Assembly: GCA_002316835.1 (NCBI GenBank)
Contig: DCEG01000080.1
Coordinates: 3,579 to 57,990 of the forward strand
Source: Bacteroidales bacterium UBA1035
Lineage (GTDB): Bacteria; Bacteroidota; Bacteroidia; Bacteroidales; Dysgonomonadaceae
DNA length: 54,412 nt
Direction: 5' to 3'
Of the stretch, positions 15,810-25,107 are shown piece by piece. The notes beneath the pieces are model-generated. The model was not told where the DNA came from and did not search any database. It saw nothing but the letters and a program-made list of their open reading frames with translations. Within the stretch, counting starts at the first letter, position 1. The number at the start of each line of letters is the position of its first letter. Made by a program: the position numbers and the translations under genes.

Positions 15810-18542
15810 TCAAAACTTATAAGTGTAAGAAAACGATGGGATTATTGGGAAAATGCTGAAGCTTTTGAAAATGGGTTTGCCCTCTGTTTCTATGCTTGCA
15901 CCACCCTGAACCGGAGTACTAATAACTTCATTTGTAGGTATTATTAGAAACGAGTTGTGATGCGAATATGCATTATAAAGACTCAAATTCCAAATTCCCA
16001 TCCGCCCTTTCTTTTTGTAACGATAATAATTGAAACTTAAATCGAGCCGATGATATGCCGGCATTTTGTAATTATTGCGTTTGGCAATATACTCCTTTTC
16101 TTCTCCGTTTTCAAAGTATTTTTGCATTGCCATCGTTGTCCAGTTTCCGGTAGAGTAAACCCACGATGCGCTTGCATCGAATTTTTTGCCAAACTTATGC
16201 ATCACCACTGCGTTTATTTTGTGGCGGTTATCGTACTTTGCCGGATAAATGCGACCACGATTTATTTCGCCGTTCGGAAACTGACGATTAGACCACGAAA
16301 GCGTGTAACCCAACCATCCCGATGTGTTTCCAAAAGTTTTGTTCGCCATCAGTTCCATACCGTACGATTTGCTTAAGCCTTGCGCTACGCGCTGTTCCCA
16401 GTTGAGATTGCTCATGAAAATATTTGCTCCGTCTTTATATTCCACTTGGTTTTTCGACGATTTGTAATAACCTTCTGCCGAAAGATCGAATCCGTGCCAA
16501 CGACCGAAAACACCTGCCGAAAATTGATGCGAAACCATCGGTTTAATGTTTTTAGTAATGGGGACCCATAAATCGTTGGGCAAACTCAAATAACTGCTTT
16601 GCAGCAAATGAACATATTGATTCATTTTTCCGTACGATGCTTTTAACGACCAATCGTCGGTCAGCAAATAACGCGCCGAAACACGCGGTTGAAGGCTCAA
16701 ATAAGATTTCCCTTGTACGAGAAAACCCGAGAGGTGCAAACCGGCATTCACTTTCAACTTCCGATTAATATCGATTTCATCTTCAGCGTATAGTGACAGT
16801 TCTTTCACCAAAACACGTTCATTGGCAAACGTAACGGTGTCGGCTCGCTTCTCAACATCATCTTCTGCCGATGATATTACTCCACTTTGTTCGGGACGAA
16901 ATTTATGGTTTAACAACGATGTGCCGAAACGAACATAATGATTGCTTACCGGCGTGTAATCAAACTCCAACCGATAGCCGATATCCTGAATTCCGGAACG
17001 ATAACTTGCCTCGCCGTTTGTTTTACTGGTCTGTATTGTGGTTTGGTCTGAATTTTCTTCCGAAATTGTCAGCACTCTTTTCTCATTCTCTTTCGTTAGA
17101 ATGTCCGATGAATATCGGCTATAAACAAGCGTTGCATTGGAAAATAATTTGCTGTTTATCGCATAAGCCCAATTGAGTGAAGCCATACGAGTACCCCAAC
17201 CCATATCAAAATTATTTTTGCTCTCACTTCTCACGTGATGTGTATTGAATGGCGGATTTTCAGGGTCGTAAGTTCCCTGCAAGTTATAAGAACGTTCATT
17301 CTTTGAATCCACATTCAGGAACAGTTTGTCTTTTCCGTCATAAACACTCAGATAAAGCCGGCTCTTGTCTGAAAACTTATGATTTATTTTGGCATTGAAG
17401 TCGTAAAAATAGTATCCTGCATCGGTATTGTCATAACTGTCCGGTTTTTCCTTTTTTTCTTTTTTCGATGCGTAACGTAAAGCAGGGCGCAGTATCAAAT
17501 CGAGATAAGTGCGGCGGAGAGATACATTAAACGATGTTTTATCTTTTATAATCGGTCCTTGGAGATTGAATCGCGAAGAAATTAACCCGATGGATGCCGT
17601 TCCCGAAAAATCGCGCATGGAACCGTCATTCATCCGCACATCCACCACAGAAGAGAGTCTCCCGCCGTATCGGGCAGGAAAACTACCTTTGTAAAAATCC
17701 ATTGTTTTTACCGCTTCGGGATTGAATGTGGAAAAAATTCCGCCCAAGTGGCTTACGTGATACAGCGGATTCCCATCGACCAAGTACAGGTTTTCATCCA
17801 AATTTCCACCGCGAACGTACATTCCCGCGATTCCTTCGGTTCCGGCCGCTACGCCGGGCATGAGTTGCAGCGATTTAATCACATCTTTTTCTCCCAAAAA
17901 CGAAGGTAACGCTTGCAACGTTTGCACGTTGAGCGTTATTTTTCCGGTTTCGGCACTGTGCAGCGGCGCTGTTTGTTTACCCTCAATCACCACTTCCTGA
18001 AGCAGCGACGAGGGTTGGAGAAAAAAATTGATTACAGTGTCATTCTCTGACACAAAAGAAATTTCGTGCGACGAATATCCCACGTAACTTCCTCTGAGAC
18101 GAACTTCGCCGGGCGGAAGCGAAAGGCTGTAAAATCCGAAATTATTGCTCACGGCACCTTTTTGCGACAGAAAATCGAAAACATTGGCAGCAATTAGCGT
18201 TTCGTACGAACCGGACTCGTGAATAAATCCGCTGATGGTTATATTTTTGGGGCGTTCTTTCAGAATAATGTGCTTGCCACGAATGATATATTGTATGCGG
18301 CTCTTTCCGAAAACGGCATCCAAAACCGTTTCGAGCGATGCGCTTTCAACCGTTACGGTTACCGGTGGAAAATCTTTTAACAGCGCAGAATTGTATGAAA
18401 ATGTGTATCCGGATTGTTTCTCAACTTCCTGCAATACTTTTTCAACAGCTTGTTTGTTTGTTTTTAGTGAGATTTTTTGCTGTGCCGTTGCTCCCGTGTG
18501 GAAGCAAACAGCCAGCAAAATAAAGATAGTGTAGTGTTTCAT
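15810..18542 (-). CDS. TonB-dependent outer-membrane receptor with STN domain
   Basis: 910-aa receptor. Signal peptide about 1-20 (ending GATAQ), an STN secretin/TonB N-terminal domain (about 22-92, QKISLKTNKQAVEKVL onwards), a carboxypeptidase-regulatory-like domain (about 100-180), a plug (about 195-310, with GVAAGTEGIAGMYVRGG), and a beta-barrel ending in phenylalanine. An STN domain in a locus with a sigma factor and FecR indicates cell-surface signalling: ligand binding is relayed to FecR and the sigma factor. No SusD follows; a DUF4249 lipoprotein does. The ligand may be an iron complex, peptide or other nutrient and cannot be told from sequence. Confidence 0.92.
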   Translation of the reverse strand: MKHYTIFILLAVCFHTGATAQQKISLKTNKQAVEKVLQEVEKQSGYTFSYNSALLKDFPPVTVTVESASLETVLDAVFGKSRIQYIIRGKHIILKERPKNITISGFIHESGSYETLIAANVFDFLSQKGAVSNNFGFYSLSLPPGEVRLRGSYVGYSSHEISFVSENDTVINFFLQPSSLLQEVVIEGKQTAPLHSAETGKITLNVQTLQALPSFLGEKDVIKSLQLMPGVAAGTEGIAGMYVRGGNLDENLYLVDGNPLYHVSHLGGIFSTFNPEAVKTMDFYKGSFPARYGGRLSSVVDVRMNDGSMRDFSGTASIGLISSRFNLQGPIIKDKTSFNVSLRRTYLDLILRPALRYASKKEKKEKPDSYDNTDAGYYFYDFNAKINHKFSDKSRLYLSVYDGKDKLFLNVDSKNERSYNLQGTYDPENPPFNTHHVRSESKNNFDMGWGTRMASLNWAYAINSKLFSNATLVYSRYSSDILTKENEKRVLTISEENSDQTTIQTSKTNGEASYRSGIQDIGYRLEFDYTPVSNHYVRFGTSLLNHKFRPEQSGVISSAEDDVEKRADTVTFANERVLVKELSLYAEDEIDINRKLKVNAGLHLSGFLVQGKSYLSLQPRVSARYLLTDDWSLKASYGKMNQYVHLLQSSYLSLPNDLWVPITKNIKPMVSHQFSAGVFGRWHGFDLSAEGYYKSSKNQVEYKDGANIFMSNLNWEQRVAQGLSKSYGMELMANKTFGNTSGWLGYTLSWSNRQFPNGEINRGRIYPAKYDNRHKINAVVMHKFGKKFDASASWVYSTGNWTTMAMQKYFENGEEKEYIAKRNNYKMPAYHRLDLSFNYYRYKKKGRMGIWNLSLYNAYSHHNSFLIIPTNEVISTPVQGGASIETEGKPIFKSFSIFPIIPSFSYTYKF

Positions 18543-18577
18543 TTGAAATTTACGATTTGCGGTTTTGGACTTTCGGT

Positions 18578-19147
18578 TTATTTAAATCCATAACCAAGGC
18601 TTATACCAAACCATGCGGGACTAAATCCGGATTTTGAAATCAACGGATTCCAATTTATCTGAAACATAAATCCGTTGCGTAAAGGCTGAAAACGATAACC
18701 TAACGAGAGATACCCGGCAAACCCAAAGCCTTCAGCATCTATAAAAGCTCTTTCTCCTGTAGTATTAATTGTTCCGTTTCCTTGTACTGAGGCATAGATT
18801 GGCAATAAGCCGATACCGGCAAGAAACGAACTGCGTTTTTTGCCCACTAAGTAATTGAATTCTAACGGAACAGTTATTATTCCTATGTGTGCAGGTTCGC
18901 CATAATCATCTGTCCCATTTAAGTTAGCGCCACCAATGCCGGCACGAAAACCGATACCGTCCATTCTTCCACGTTGTAATCGCATATCGTAGTTGACACT
19001 TCCCAAAAGTCCTGCTCCAAGTCCTTCAACAAAAATGTTTTTGTAAAAACCGTCGAAAGCGGGTTGGGTCGAATTGTATACTTCTGTTTGAGCAAAGGTG
19101 GCACCGGCAACAAGTATGCCGATGAATAATAAAAATAGCTTTTTCAT
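18578..19147 (-). CDS. Small outer-membrane beta-barrel protein
   Basis: About 189 aa from the start MKKLFLLFIGILVAG, with a signal peptide ending ATFAQ. The frame is open nine codons further upstream, but the signal peptide fixes the start. The mature part has alternating hydrophobic residues and glycine-aromatic strand ends such as GFAGYLSLGYRF and the terminal WFGISLGYGFK, as in small outer-membrane barrels. It lies between fecR-like and receptor genes, where a barrel gene is not part of the standard module. No known function; it may be an accessory protein of the signalling locus. Confidence 0.72.
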   Translation of the reverse strand: MKKLFLLFIGILVAGATFAQTEVYNSTQPAFDGFYKNIFVEGLGAGLLGSVNYDMRLQRGRMDGIGFRAGIGGANLNGTDDYGEPAHIGIITVPLEFNYLVGKKRSSFLAGIGLLPIYASVQGNGTINTTGERAFIDAEGFGFAGYLSLGYRFQPLRNGFMFQINWNPLISKSGFSPAWFGISLGYGFK

Positions 19148-19163
19148 ATAAATAGTAGTTTGT

Positions 19164-19985
19164 TTAATTTTCAATTTTTACATGTGTGTCGAGGGTTAAA
19201 TTGATAATATTAATAATTTCGATAACGCTTTTTTGTGTGAAAGACGATGTGAAAGTGAGTGTTGCCTCTTCTTCGGGCAATTCTAATTTTACATTATAGA
19301 AATGCGATAACACGAGAACGACTTCTTTGAGTTGAGCATTGTTGAATGTTAATGATTTGCTTTTTCCATTAATTTCCATCATCGCATCGGGAGAAGTAAC
19401 TTTCACATTTTCGTTTTCCGCGGTGTAATGTACGATCATTCCGGCGGTGCATAATAGCGGAATAGCAGGACTATCGGGCGTAAACTGCACTTTCCCCGAT
19501 GCAACATTGAGCCGCGTTTCATTTTCACCGGCCTCAACCGTAAATTCTGTACCCAGCACGCGAACTTCCGCCGTCGGCGTGGTTACGATAAACGGTTTTT
19601 CTTCGTCTCGGGCAACGGCAAACGATATTTCGCCCGTCATGGAAACACGGCGCTCGACTTTATCGAAATCTTTCTCGTATTCCAACTCGGCTCCTTTTTG
19701 CATATTAATCCGGGAACTATCAGGAAGCATAAAAACTGTGTTATCAGTCTTGGCAACGAGTGTTTCCGAAGAAGAAGTGAACAGAATCCCGATACCGATA
19801 ATTAAAACCGCAATTGCGGCTGCCGCAGCGATGAGCGGAAAGAGACGCACACGTTGGGGTTTGCCCAATTCGGGAATGGATGTTGATAACTTTTTCCATC
19901 CTTCTTTGGAATCAAAAGTGTTGGGCTTGTAGTGCTTGGTTACAAATTCAATACGTTTGTCTATATGTTTGAAATTATCAGTCAT
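19164..19985 (-). CDS. FecR-family anti-sigma/signal-transducing protein
   Basis: Inner-membrane regulator that binds the ECF sigma factor encoded just upstream and receives the signal from the TonB receptor's STN domain. It is about 273 aa from MTDNFKHIDKRIEF. The cytoplasmic N-terminal part is followed by a single membrane segment (LIAAAAAIAVLIIGIGILF, about residues 75-93), the periplasmic FecR domain with MLPDSSRINMQKGAELEYE and VRVLGTEFTVEA, and a C-terminal DUF4974 domain. All elements of a complete FecR are present. A nine-codon upstream extension is open but starts without a better site. Confidence 0.9.
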   Translation of the reverse strand: MTDNFKHIDKRIEFVTKHYKPNTFDSKEGWKKLSTSIPELGKPQRVRLFPLIAAAAAIAVLIIGIGILFTSSSETLVAKTDNTVFMLPDSSRINMQKGAELEYEKDFDKVERRVSMTGEISFAVARDEEKPFIVTTPTAEVRVLGTEFTVEAGENETRLNVASGKVQFTPDSPAIPLLCTAGMIVHYTAENENVKVTSPDAMMEINGKSKSLTFNNAQLKEVVLVLSHFYNVKLELPEEEATLTFTSSFTQKSVIEIINIINLTLDTHVKIEN

Positions 19986-20047
19986 TTGATGTTTTCTATA
20001 GCTAAGATGCAAAAAGGCAAGAAATCCCTCACTAAAAGAGAAAAATT

Positions 20048-20557
20048 TTAAGCAAAGAAGAAAAGATAGGCTTTAAAATCTTTCGCGCGAAGCGATTGCA
20101 TGGCGCGCAAAACGTGATTTTCAACAGTTTTTACGGTCAATCCGGTTTGTTCGGCAATATCTTTGTATCGCATTCCATCGCGTTTAGCCATCAGAAATAT
20201 TTCGCGACGGCGTTCGGGTAATTCGTCAATCATTTTCCAGATTCGGGCTTCCATTTCGGCACGCTCCATTTGTTCGTCCTGCGATAGAAAATCTTGATTG
20301 GGAAGTTCTTCGAGCGATGTTGTGGGTTTGGCATCGCGGATTTTCGTAAGGCAATTGTTGCGAACGGCAGTGTAAAGATACGCTTTTATCGATTTTATCG
20401 TTTTCAGGTGCTCTCTTTTATCCCACAAACTCACAAAAGTTTCCTGTACAACATCCTCTGCTTCATCGGCATCATTCATAAAATGCAACGCGTGCAAACA
20501 AAGCTGACGATAATAGTTGTGATAATATACAGAAAACTGTTTTTTTGAAATTTGCAT
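20048..20557 (-). CDS. ECF RNA polymerase sigma factor (FecI-like)
   Basis: 169-aa group-4 sigma factor. Region 2 includes LHFMNDADEAEDVVQETFVS (core and -10 binding), and region 4 includes MRYKDIAEQTGLTVKTVENH, the helix-turn-helix that reads the -35. The intermediate segment is short, as in ECF sigmas. It heads the leftward operon sigma, FecR, outer-membrane barrel, TonB receptor, DUF4249, and would be held by FecR until the receptor is occupied. Its likely target is its own locus. Confidence 0.93.
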   Translation of the reverse strand: MQISKKQFSVYYHNYYRQLCLHALHFMNDADEAEDVVQETFVSLWDKREHLKTIKSIKAYLYTAVRNNCLTKIRDAKPTTSLEELPNQDFLSQDEQMERAEMEARIWKMIDELPERRREIFLMAKRDGMRYKDIAEQTGLTVKTVENHVLRAMQSLRAKDFKAYLFFFA

Positions 20558-20583
20558 CGATTGGTACTAATAGAATTAAGGTG

Positions 20584-20591
20584 CAAAAGTA
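20584..20591 (-). promoter_or_regulatory. -7 element upstream of the ECF sigma gene
   Basis: On the minus strand this reads TACTTTTG, a full match to TAnnTTTG, 27 bases before the start codon. No clear TTG at -33, so only half of a housekeeping promoter is visible. Confidence 0.5.
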
Positions 20592-20686
20592 GTAAAAAAG
20601 GTGGAAATGTTAAAAAGGAAAATCTTTTGAACTCACCTCATCCCGTCATGAGTATAATTGACTTTACTCTGACGTTTAACTTAAAA

Positions 20687-21109
20687 TTACACAATCTTAT
20701 CGTACGGCAACGAAGCAATAACATCTGAGATTTTTGCCAACCCTTCTTTCAGCGGTTTCGAGACCATTCCTTTAACAAACGGATTAAGATCGGCACGAAG
20801 TGTTATTTTCATTTTAGTATCTTTTTCGGCTTTCTGAACAAGCTGAATCCACAGAAAAACATCAAAGGGCAGATTTTCCGATTTAAATTTCACCAGTTTG
20901 TTAGGTTCGCGCTCCACTACATTGAAACGCACTTCACCTATAGGATCAACACGGAACGAGCAGGAATCGCTGTCGAATTTGAAATCCTTGATTTTGTCTT
21001 CGGGAATCTGGTCTTTAATCAAATCGAGCTTGCTCAAATCTGAGAGCACACGAAAGACATCCGCATTGTTGTGAGATATGGTTTTTATATCGCTTGTAAA
21101 CTCGGTCAT
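20687..21109 (-). CDS. SRPBCC-fold protein downstream of pyrE
   Basis: 140-aa soluble protein of the START/polyketide-cyclase-like (SRPBCC) superfamily, which binds hydrophobic ligands in a helix-grip cavity. The N-terminal TEFTSDIKTISHNNADVFRV and central VEREPNKLVKFKSE fit the fold. No signal peptide. Its start overlaps the pyrE stop by four bases, so it is translationally coupled, a pairing seen in Bacteroidota. No biochemical role is known. Confidence 0.75.
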   Translation of the reverse strand: MTEFTSDIKTISHNNADVFRVLSDLSKLDLIKDQIPEDKIKDFKFDSDSCSFRVDPIGEVRFNVVEREPNKLVKFKSENLPFDVFLWIQLVQKAEKDTKMKITLRADLNPFVKGMVSKPLKEGLAKISDVIASLPYDKIV

Positions 21110-21756
21110 TTATTCGTTTTCTTTGTTTGTCCCCAATTTTCGGGATTTTTACGCCAGTCTTGCAATGTTTTCAGTTCCGATTCTGCGATGTAATCTATCC
21201 GGAGCGCTTCGTCTAAAATTGCATCGTAAGTGGTTAAGGTTGTCAGTTCAACCCGTGCTTCTTTCATTGAGGTTTTTGCTTTAGGGAAACCGTAAGTAAA
21301 GATGGCAACCATCCCAATAACATCTGAACCACTGTTTCGAATGGCCTCAACGGCTTTCAAGCTACTTTGTCCTGTGGAAACGAGGTCTTCCACCACCACT
21401 ACTTTTTGTTTGGGCCTTAGATCGCCTTCGATAAGATTTTCCAGTCCGTGTCCCTTCGGTGCAGACCGAACGTAAACAAACGGAAGTCCAAGCACGTCGG
21501 CTACAAGCGCTCCCGGAGCAATGGCACCGGTGGCAACGCCGGCAATGGCTTCCACCTGCGGATATTTTTCAAGAATAACACGACCAAATTCTACTTTTAT
21601 GAAATTTCGGATATCGGGATACGACATAAGCTTCCGGTTGTCGCAGTAAATGGGCGATTTCCATCCCGACGCCCAGGTAAACGGATTGGAAGGTTGCAAC
21701 TTTATAGCTTTTATTCTGATAAGCTTTTCTGCTGTTAATTTTTCTACGATGTTCAT
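21106..21756 (-). CDS. pyrE: Orotate phosphoribosyltransferase
   Basis: Pyrimidine biosynthesis: orotate plus PRPP gives OMP. 216 aa. The PRPP loop is VVVVEDLVSTGQSSLKAV, the substrate segment is FTWASGWKSPIYCDNR, and the flexible catalytic loop contains RSAPKGHG. It is followed by the overlapping SRPBCC gene. A -7-like element, TATTTTTG on the minus strand, lies at 21793-21800, about 37 bases before the start. Confidence 0.95.
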   Translation of the reverse strand: MNIVEKLTAEKLIRIKAIKLQPSNPFTWASGWKSPIYCDNRKLMSYPDIRNFIKVEFGRVILEKYPQVEAIAGVATGAIAPGALVADVLGLPFVYVRSAPKGHGLENLIEGDLRPKQKVVVVEDLVSTGQSSLKAVEAIRNSGSDVIGMVAIFTYGFPKAKTSMKEARVELTTLTTYDAILDEALRIDYIAESELKTLQDWRKNPENWGQTKKTNK

Positions 21757-21792
21757 TATTCAACTTTTTTATCTGAAACTTTAAACGAAACA

Positions 21793-21800
21793 CAAAAATA
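21793..21800 (-). promoter_or_regulatory. Candidate -7 element for pyrE
   Basis: Reads TATTTTTG on the minus strand, consistent with TAnnTTTG. No matching -33 TTG at the usual spacing. Confidence 0.4.
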
Positions 21801-21899
21801 GTATTTTAAAAGGAAAAATAGGGTATGATTGGATGGAAAAAGTAACTACCCTGTTCCGGTAGAATCAGAATCTTCAATCACCACCTCACTGTCGATTTC

Positions 21900-22595
21900 C
21901 TACAAAACTTCACCCAGTGTTGCGATACTTATTTTTATACCCGAACTTTTAAGCAGTGCATAAGCACAAGCCTCAAGTGTAGAGCCTGTGGTAATTATGT
22001 CATCTACCAATAAAACGTGTTTGTTAGCAAATAGCTGTGGATGACAAACATCAAAAATATCTTTTACGTTTTCCCAACGTTGTGTTTTGGTTCGTGTGGT
22101 TTGTGTGGGATTGAAAATGGAACGAATCAGATTTCCACTCGATACAGGAATAGATGTGGCTTCCGACAAACCATCGGCAATCATTTGTGCTTGATTGTAA
22201 CTTCTTTGTTTTTGCTTCTTGGGATGAAGAGGAACAGGAACGATAAAATCGATGGTTTTGATAAACTCACTTCCCAGCAAATCTTTACCAAACAGTTTTC
22301 CCAGCAGAACACCGATTTCTTTCTTGTTATTGTATTTGAGTTCACGTATAAGCGGTTGCAAAACACCTTTCTTTGAATAAACACAAAAAGTTGCCACTCG
22401 TTCGAATGGAAATCTGCCCGCCAAAAGGGTTTCGGCAAGATTATCGGGTTCGTTGAAATTGTTGGTTCTGGGAAGTTTGTGTAAACATTGCAAACAGACC
22501 CCTTCTTCGGATGGCAGAAGCTTGTTGTCGCAAACCGGACAGCAGTTCGGGAAAAATAAATTTGAGAGTTCGTTTAAAACAATTTTCAGATTCAT
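21900..22595 (-). CDS. comF: ComF-family phosphoribosyltransferase-like protein
   Basis: 231 aa. An N-terminal zinc-ribbon with CPVC and CLQC pairs is followed by a type I phosphoribosyltransferase fold whose PRPP loop is VLLVDDIITTGST. In naturally competent bacteria ComF helps DNA uptake at the inner membrane. In other bacteria this family (also called GntX) may have another role. Its start directly abuts the recX stop, so the two form one transcript with prmC. Whether this organism is transformable cannot be told. Confidence 0.85.
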   Translation of the reverse strand: MNLKIVLNELSNLFFPNCCPVCDNKLLPSEEGVCLQCLHKLPRTNNFNEPDNLAETLLAGRFPFERVATFCVYSKKGVLQPLIRELKYNNKKEIGVLLGKLFGKDLLGSEFIKTIDFIVPVPLHPKKQKQRSYNQAQMIADGLSEATSIPVSSGNLIRSIFNPTQTTRTKTQRWENVKDIFDVCHPQLFANKHVLLVDDIITTGSTLEACAYALLKSSGIKISIATLGEVL

Positions 22596-23081
22596 TTAGT
22601 CGTCCTCCGGAATTGTACCCAAACACTTCAAAATATCCCGCATCAAAAATCCTCTGCTTAACCCAAATCGAATGACTTTCATCCGTTTATCGTACTCCGA
22701 TTTTCCTTTTACAGATTTCAGTTTCTTTTCCAATAAAGGTTTTAACGATTGAGTAAGCAACTCGTCGGAAAATTCTTCGAATGCTTCGTTAATTGTTTCC
22801 TGCGGAATTTGTTTTTGCCGTAAGGCAAATTCAATCTTGGTTTTTCCCCACTTGCTGAAACGAAGTTTGTCGTTGATGAAACTGTGAGAGAATCGGGTAT
22901 CGTCGATGTATTTTTGTTTATGCAGAAGAGCCATGATACGATTGATTACATCATCTTCAAGACTCAATCGTTGCAACTTTTGTCTGATTTCAAACGAACA
23001 ACACTCTTTCATGGAACAGATTCTCGCCATGCGTTGGTAAGCGTTTTTCTCAGAAATTGGTTTGCGCTCTTTTTGTTCCAT
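22596..23081 (-). CDS. recX: Regulatory protein RecX
   Basis: Small helical modulator that binds RecA filaments and limits recombination. 161 aa made of three-helix repeats; typical blocks are AYQRMARICSMKECCSFEIRQ near the N-terminus and FSKWGKTKIEFALRQK in the middle, with GFLMRDILKCL at the end. It lies between prmC (3-bp gap) and comF (no gap). recA is not in the window. Confidence 0.88.
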   Translation of the reverse strand: MEQKERKPISEKNAYQRMARICSMKECCSFEIRQKLQRLSLEDDVINRIMALLHKQKYIDDTRFSHSFINDKLRFSKWGKTKIEFALRQKQIPQETINEAFEEFSDELLTQSLKPLLEKKLKSVKGKSEYDKRMKVIRFGLSRGFLMRDILKCLGTIPEDD

Positions 23082-23084
23082 AAT

Positions 23085-23924
23085 CTACCTTTTTTCGGCT
23101 TTTATCATCCGCTCGTTTCCCGAAATATCTTTTCTTCGTTCGATATTTTTGAATCCTTTTTTTTCCAGTAAACGGACTACGCCTTCTCCTTTCTCACGAT
23201 TCATCTCAAAAAAAAGCTTACCACCTTTGTTGAGATTTTTCAATGCTAAATCCGATATTTTTTCGTAAAAAATCAATGAGTTGTCATCTGGAACAAAAAG
23301 CGCTACATGCGGCTCAAAGTTTAGCACGTTTTCTTCCATATCGTTTTTCTCCGACTCGGTTACGTACGGCGGATTACTGACAATAATATCGAAAACCTCA
23401 TCAACGTTTTGTAACTGTAAAATATCTTTCTGCGAAAAACTCACAGTAACACCATTAATTTCGGAATTTTTTCGGGCGATCTCCAATGCCTCTTCTGAAA
23501 TATCCCACGCATGAACTTCAGCAAAAGGTAGATTTTTTGCCAATGAAATGGCAATGCAGCTACTTCCGGTTCCAATATCCAGAATTCTGATTTTTTCGTT
23601 TTTTATTGTTTCTAAGATCCATTGTACCAACTCTTCGGTTTCGGGGCGGGGAATTAACACAGACCCGTTTATATGGAAAGTTAATCCGAAAAACTCAGTT
23701 TCACCCAAAATATATTGAATCGGGGTGAAATTCTTCAATTTACCGACAATTTCCACTATTTGCAACACCTGCGCATCGGATAAATTGTTAAATTTGCACG
23801 CTAAAATATCAGCAAAGGGTATTCCGACTCCTTTTTCAAGAATTAATCGCGTTAAACTGTTAATTTCACCTTCGGAATAAAGGTTTTCCAGTTCACCCTG
23901 GATGTATTTTTTCGGATTTTGCAT
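23085..23924 (-). CDS. prmC: Peptide chain release factor N5-glutamine methyltransferase
   Basis: Methylates the GGQ glutamine of release factors RF1 and RF2. 279 aa from MQNPKKYIQGEL. An eight-codon longer form starts at 23948, but that would leave only 11 bp to the divergent ribD, so the shorter start is preferred. A helical N-terminal domain is followed by a SAM-binding Rossmann fold with RILDIGTGSSCIAISLA and the catalytic NPPYVTESE motif. It heads the prmC-recX-comF run. Confidence 0.92.
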   Translation of the reverse strand: MQNPKKYIQGELENLYSEGEINSLTRLILEKGVGIPFADILACKFNNLSDAQVLQIVEIVGKLKNFTPIQYILGETEFFGLTFHINGSVLIPRPETEELVQWILETIKNEKIRILDIGTGSSCIAISLAKNLPFAEVHAWDISEEALEIARKNSEINGVTVSFSQKDILQLQNVDEVFDIIVSNPPYVTESEKNDMEENVLNFEPHVALFVPDDNSLIFYEKISDLALKNLNKGGKLFFEMNREKGEGVVRLLEKKGFKNIERRKDISGNERMIKAEKR

Positions 23925-23959
23925 CAGCGCCGATTTTTTATAAAACAAAGATAGAAAAA

Positions 23960-25024
23960 ATGACGTTAGACGAGAAATTTATGTACCGCTGTCTGCAGCT
24001 TGCCAAAAAGGGTGAGGGTTTTGCTAAACCCAATCCGATGGTGGGCGCGGTAATCGTGCATAACGGACAAATTATCGGCGAAGGCTATCACAGACAATTC
24101 GGCGAAGCACACGCTGAAGTGAATGCAGTTAACTCGGTAAAAGACCCGTCGCTACTCTCGTCGTCAACCATGTACGTTTCGCTTGAGCCCTGCGCACATC
24201 ATGGAAAAACTCCACCATGTGCTGAACTGGTAATCGAAAAGAAAATCCCAAAAGTGGTCATAGCCGTTTCGGATCCTAATCCGAAAGTATCGGGTAAAGG
24301 CCTTGAAATGATGCGTAACGCTGGAGTGGATGTTACTGCAGGTATCTTACAACAAGAAGCCGAAGAGCTAAACCGGGCTTTTTTCGTGAATCAGTTATAC
24401 AACCGCCCTTATGTAATTCTTAAATGGGCACAAAGCGCCGATGGATTTATCGACCATAAACGTTCATCGGCTGAAGAAAAAGCTCCGGCGCAGATATCGA
24501 ATGAGTTGACTCACAGTATCGTTCACAAGTTTCGCACTCAAGTGCAGGGAATAATGGTGGGAACGAACACGGCGCTTTTAGACAATCCTAAGTTGAACGT
24601 CCGCAAGTGGTTCGGCAACAATCCTGCACGAATCGTTATTGACAGGGATGCCAAGATTCCGTCCAACGCTGCGATATTTAACGATGATGCGAATGTTATC
24701 GTTTTTACTCAATCGGATTATCCGATTAAAAAAAATAATGTAAAACCTATTGTAATCAACTTCAATGAAGATACAAACATACAGATCTTGAAACATCTGT
24801 ACGCTGAAAGAATATTCTCGGTGATCGTAGAAGGTGGTGCACGCTTATTATCCACCTTTATCGAAAAGAATATTTGGGACGAAGCTTACGTTGAAATTTC
24901 TGAAAAGAAACTTATTTCCGGTGTGGAAGCTCCCAAGATTTCTATGGATAATGCAATTATTAAAAAGTATTTAGATTCCGCTCAACATCATTTAAAGAAT
25001 AAAATAACTCAAAATTTTCTTTAA
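23960..25024 (+). CDS. ribD: Bifunctional riboflavin deaminase/reductase RibD
   Basis: Second and third steps of riboflavin synthesis. 354 aa. The N-terminal deaminase domain has the zinc motif HAEVNAV and EPCAHHGKTPPCAE. The C-terminal reductase domain begins near RPYVILKWAQSADGFI and contains the NADPH-binding VEGGARLLSTFI. It is divergent from prmC with a very short shared region (about 35 bp). No FMN riboswitch is seen upstream. Confidence 0.94.
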   Translation: MTLDEKFMYRCLQLAKKGEGFAKPNPMVGAVIVHNGQIIGEGYHRQFGEAHAEVNAVNSVKDPSLLSSSTMYVSLEPCAHHGKTPPCAELVIEKKIPKVVIAVSDPNPKVSGKGLEMMRNAGVDVTAGILQQEAEELNRAFFVNQLYNRPYVILKWAQSADGFIDHKRSSAEEKAPAQISNELTHSIVHKFRTQVQGIMVGTNTALLDNPKLNVRKWFGNNPARIVIDRDAKIPSNAAIFNDDANVIVFTQSDYPIKKNNVKPIVINFNEDTNIQILKHLYAERIFSVIVEGGARLLSTFIEKNIWDEAYVEISEKKLISGVEAPKISMDNAIIKKYLDSAQHHLKNKITQNFL

Positions 25025-25061
25025 ATATTTACTTTGCTATGGTTTAAGCGAAAAATCTTTC

Positions 25062-25069
25062 TACTTTTG
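25062..25069 (+). promoter_or_regulatory. -7 element ahead of the envelope cluster
   Basis: TACTTTTG matches TAnnTTTG, 39 bases before the ATG at 25108. A TTTG lies at 25033-25036, but the 25-base spacer is longer than usual. Confidence 0.45.
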
Positions 25070-25107
25070 CAGAACTTAAACGTATTGTACAATATTTTTT
25101 GAAACAA

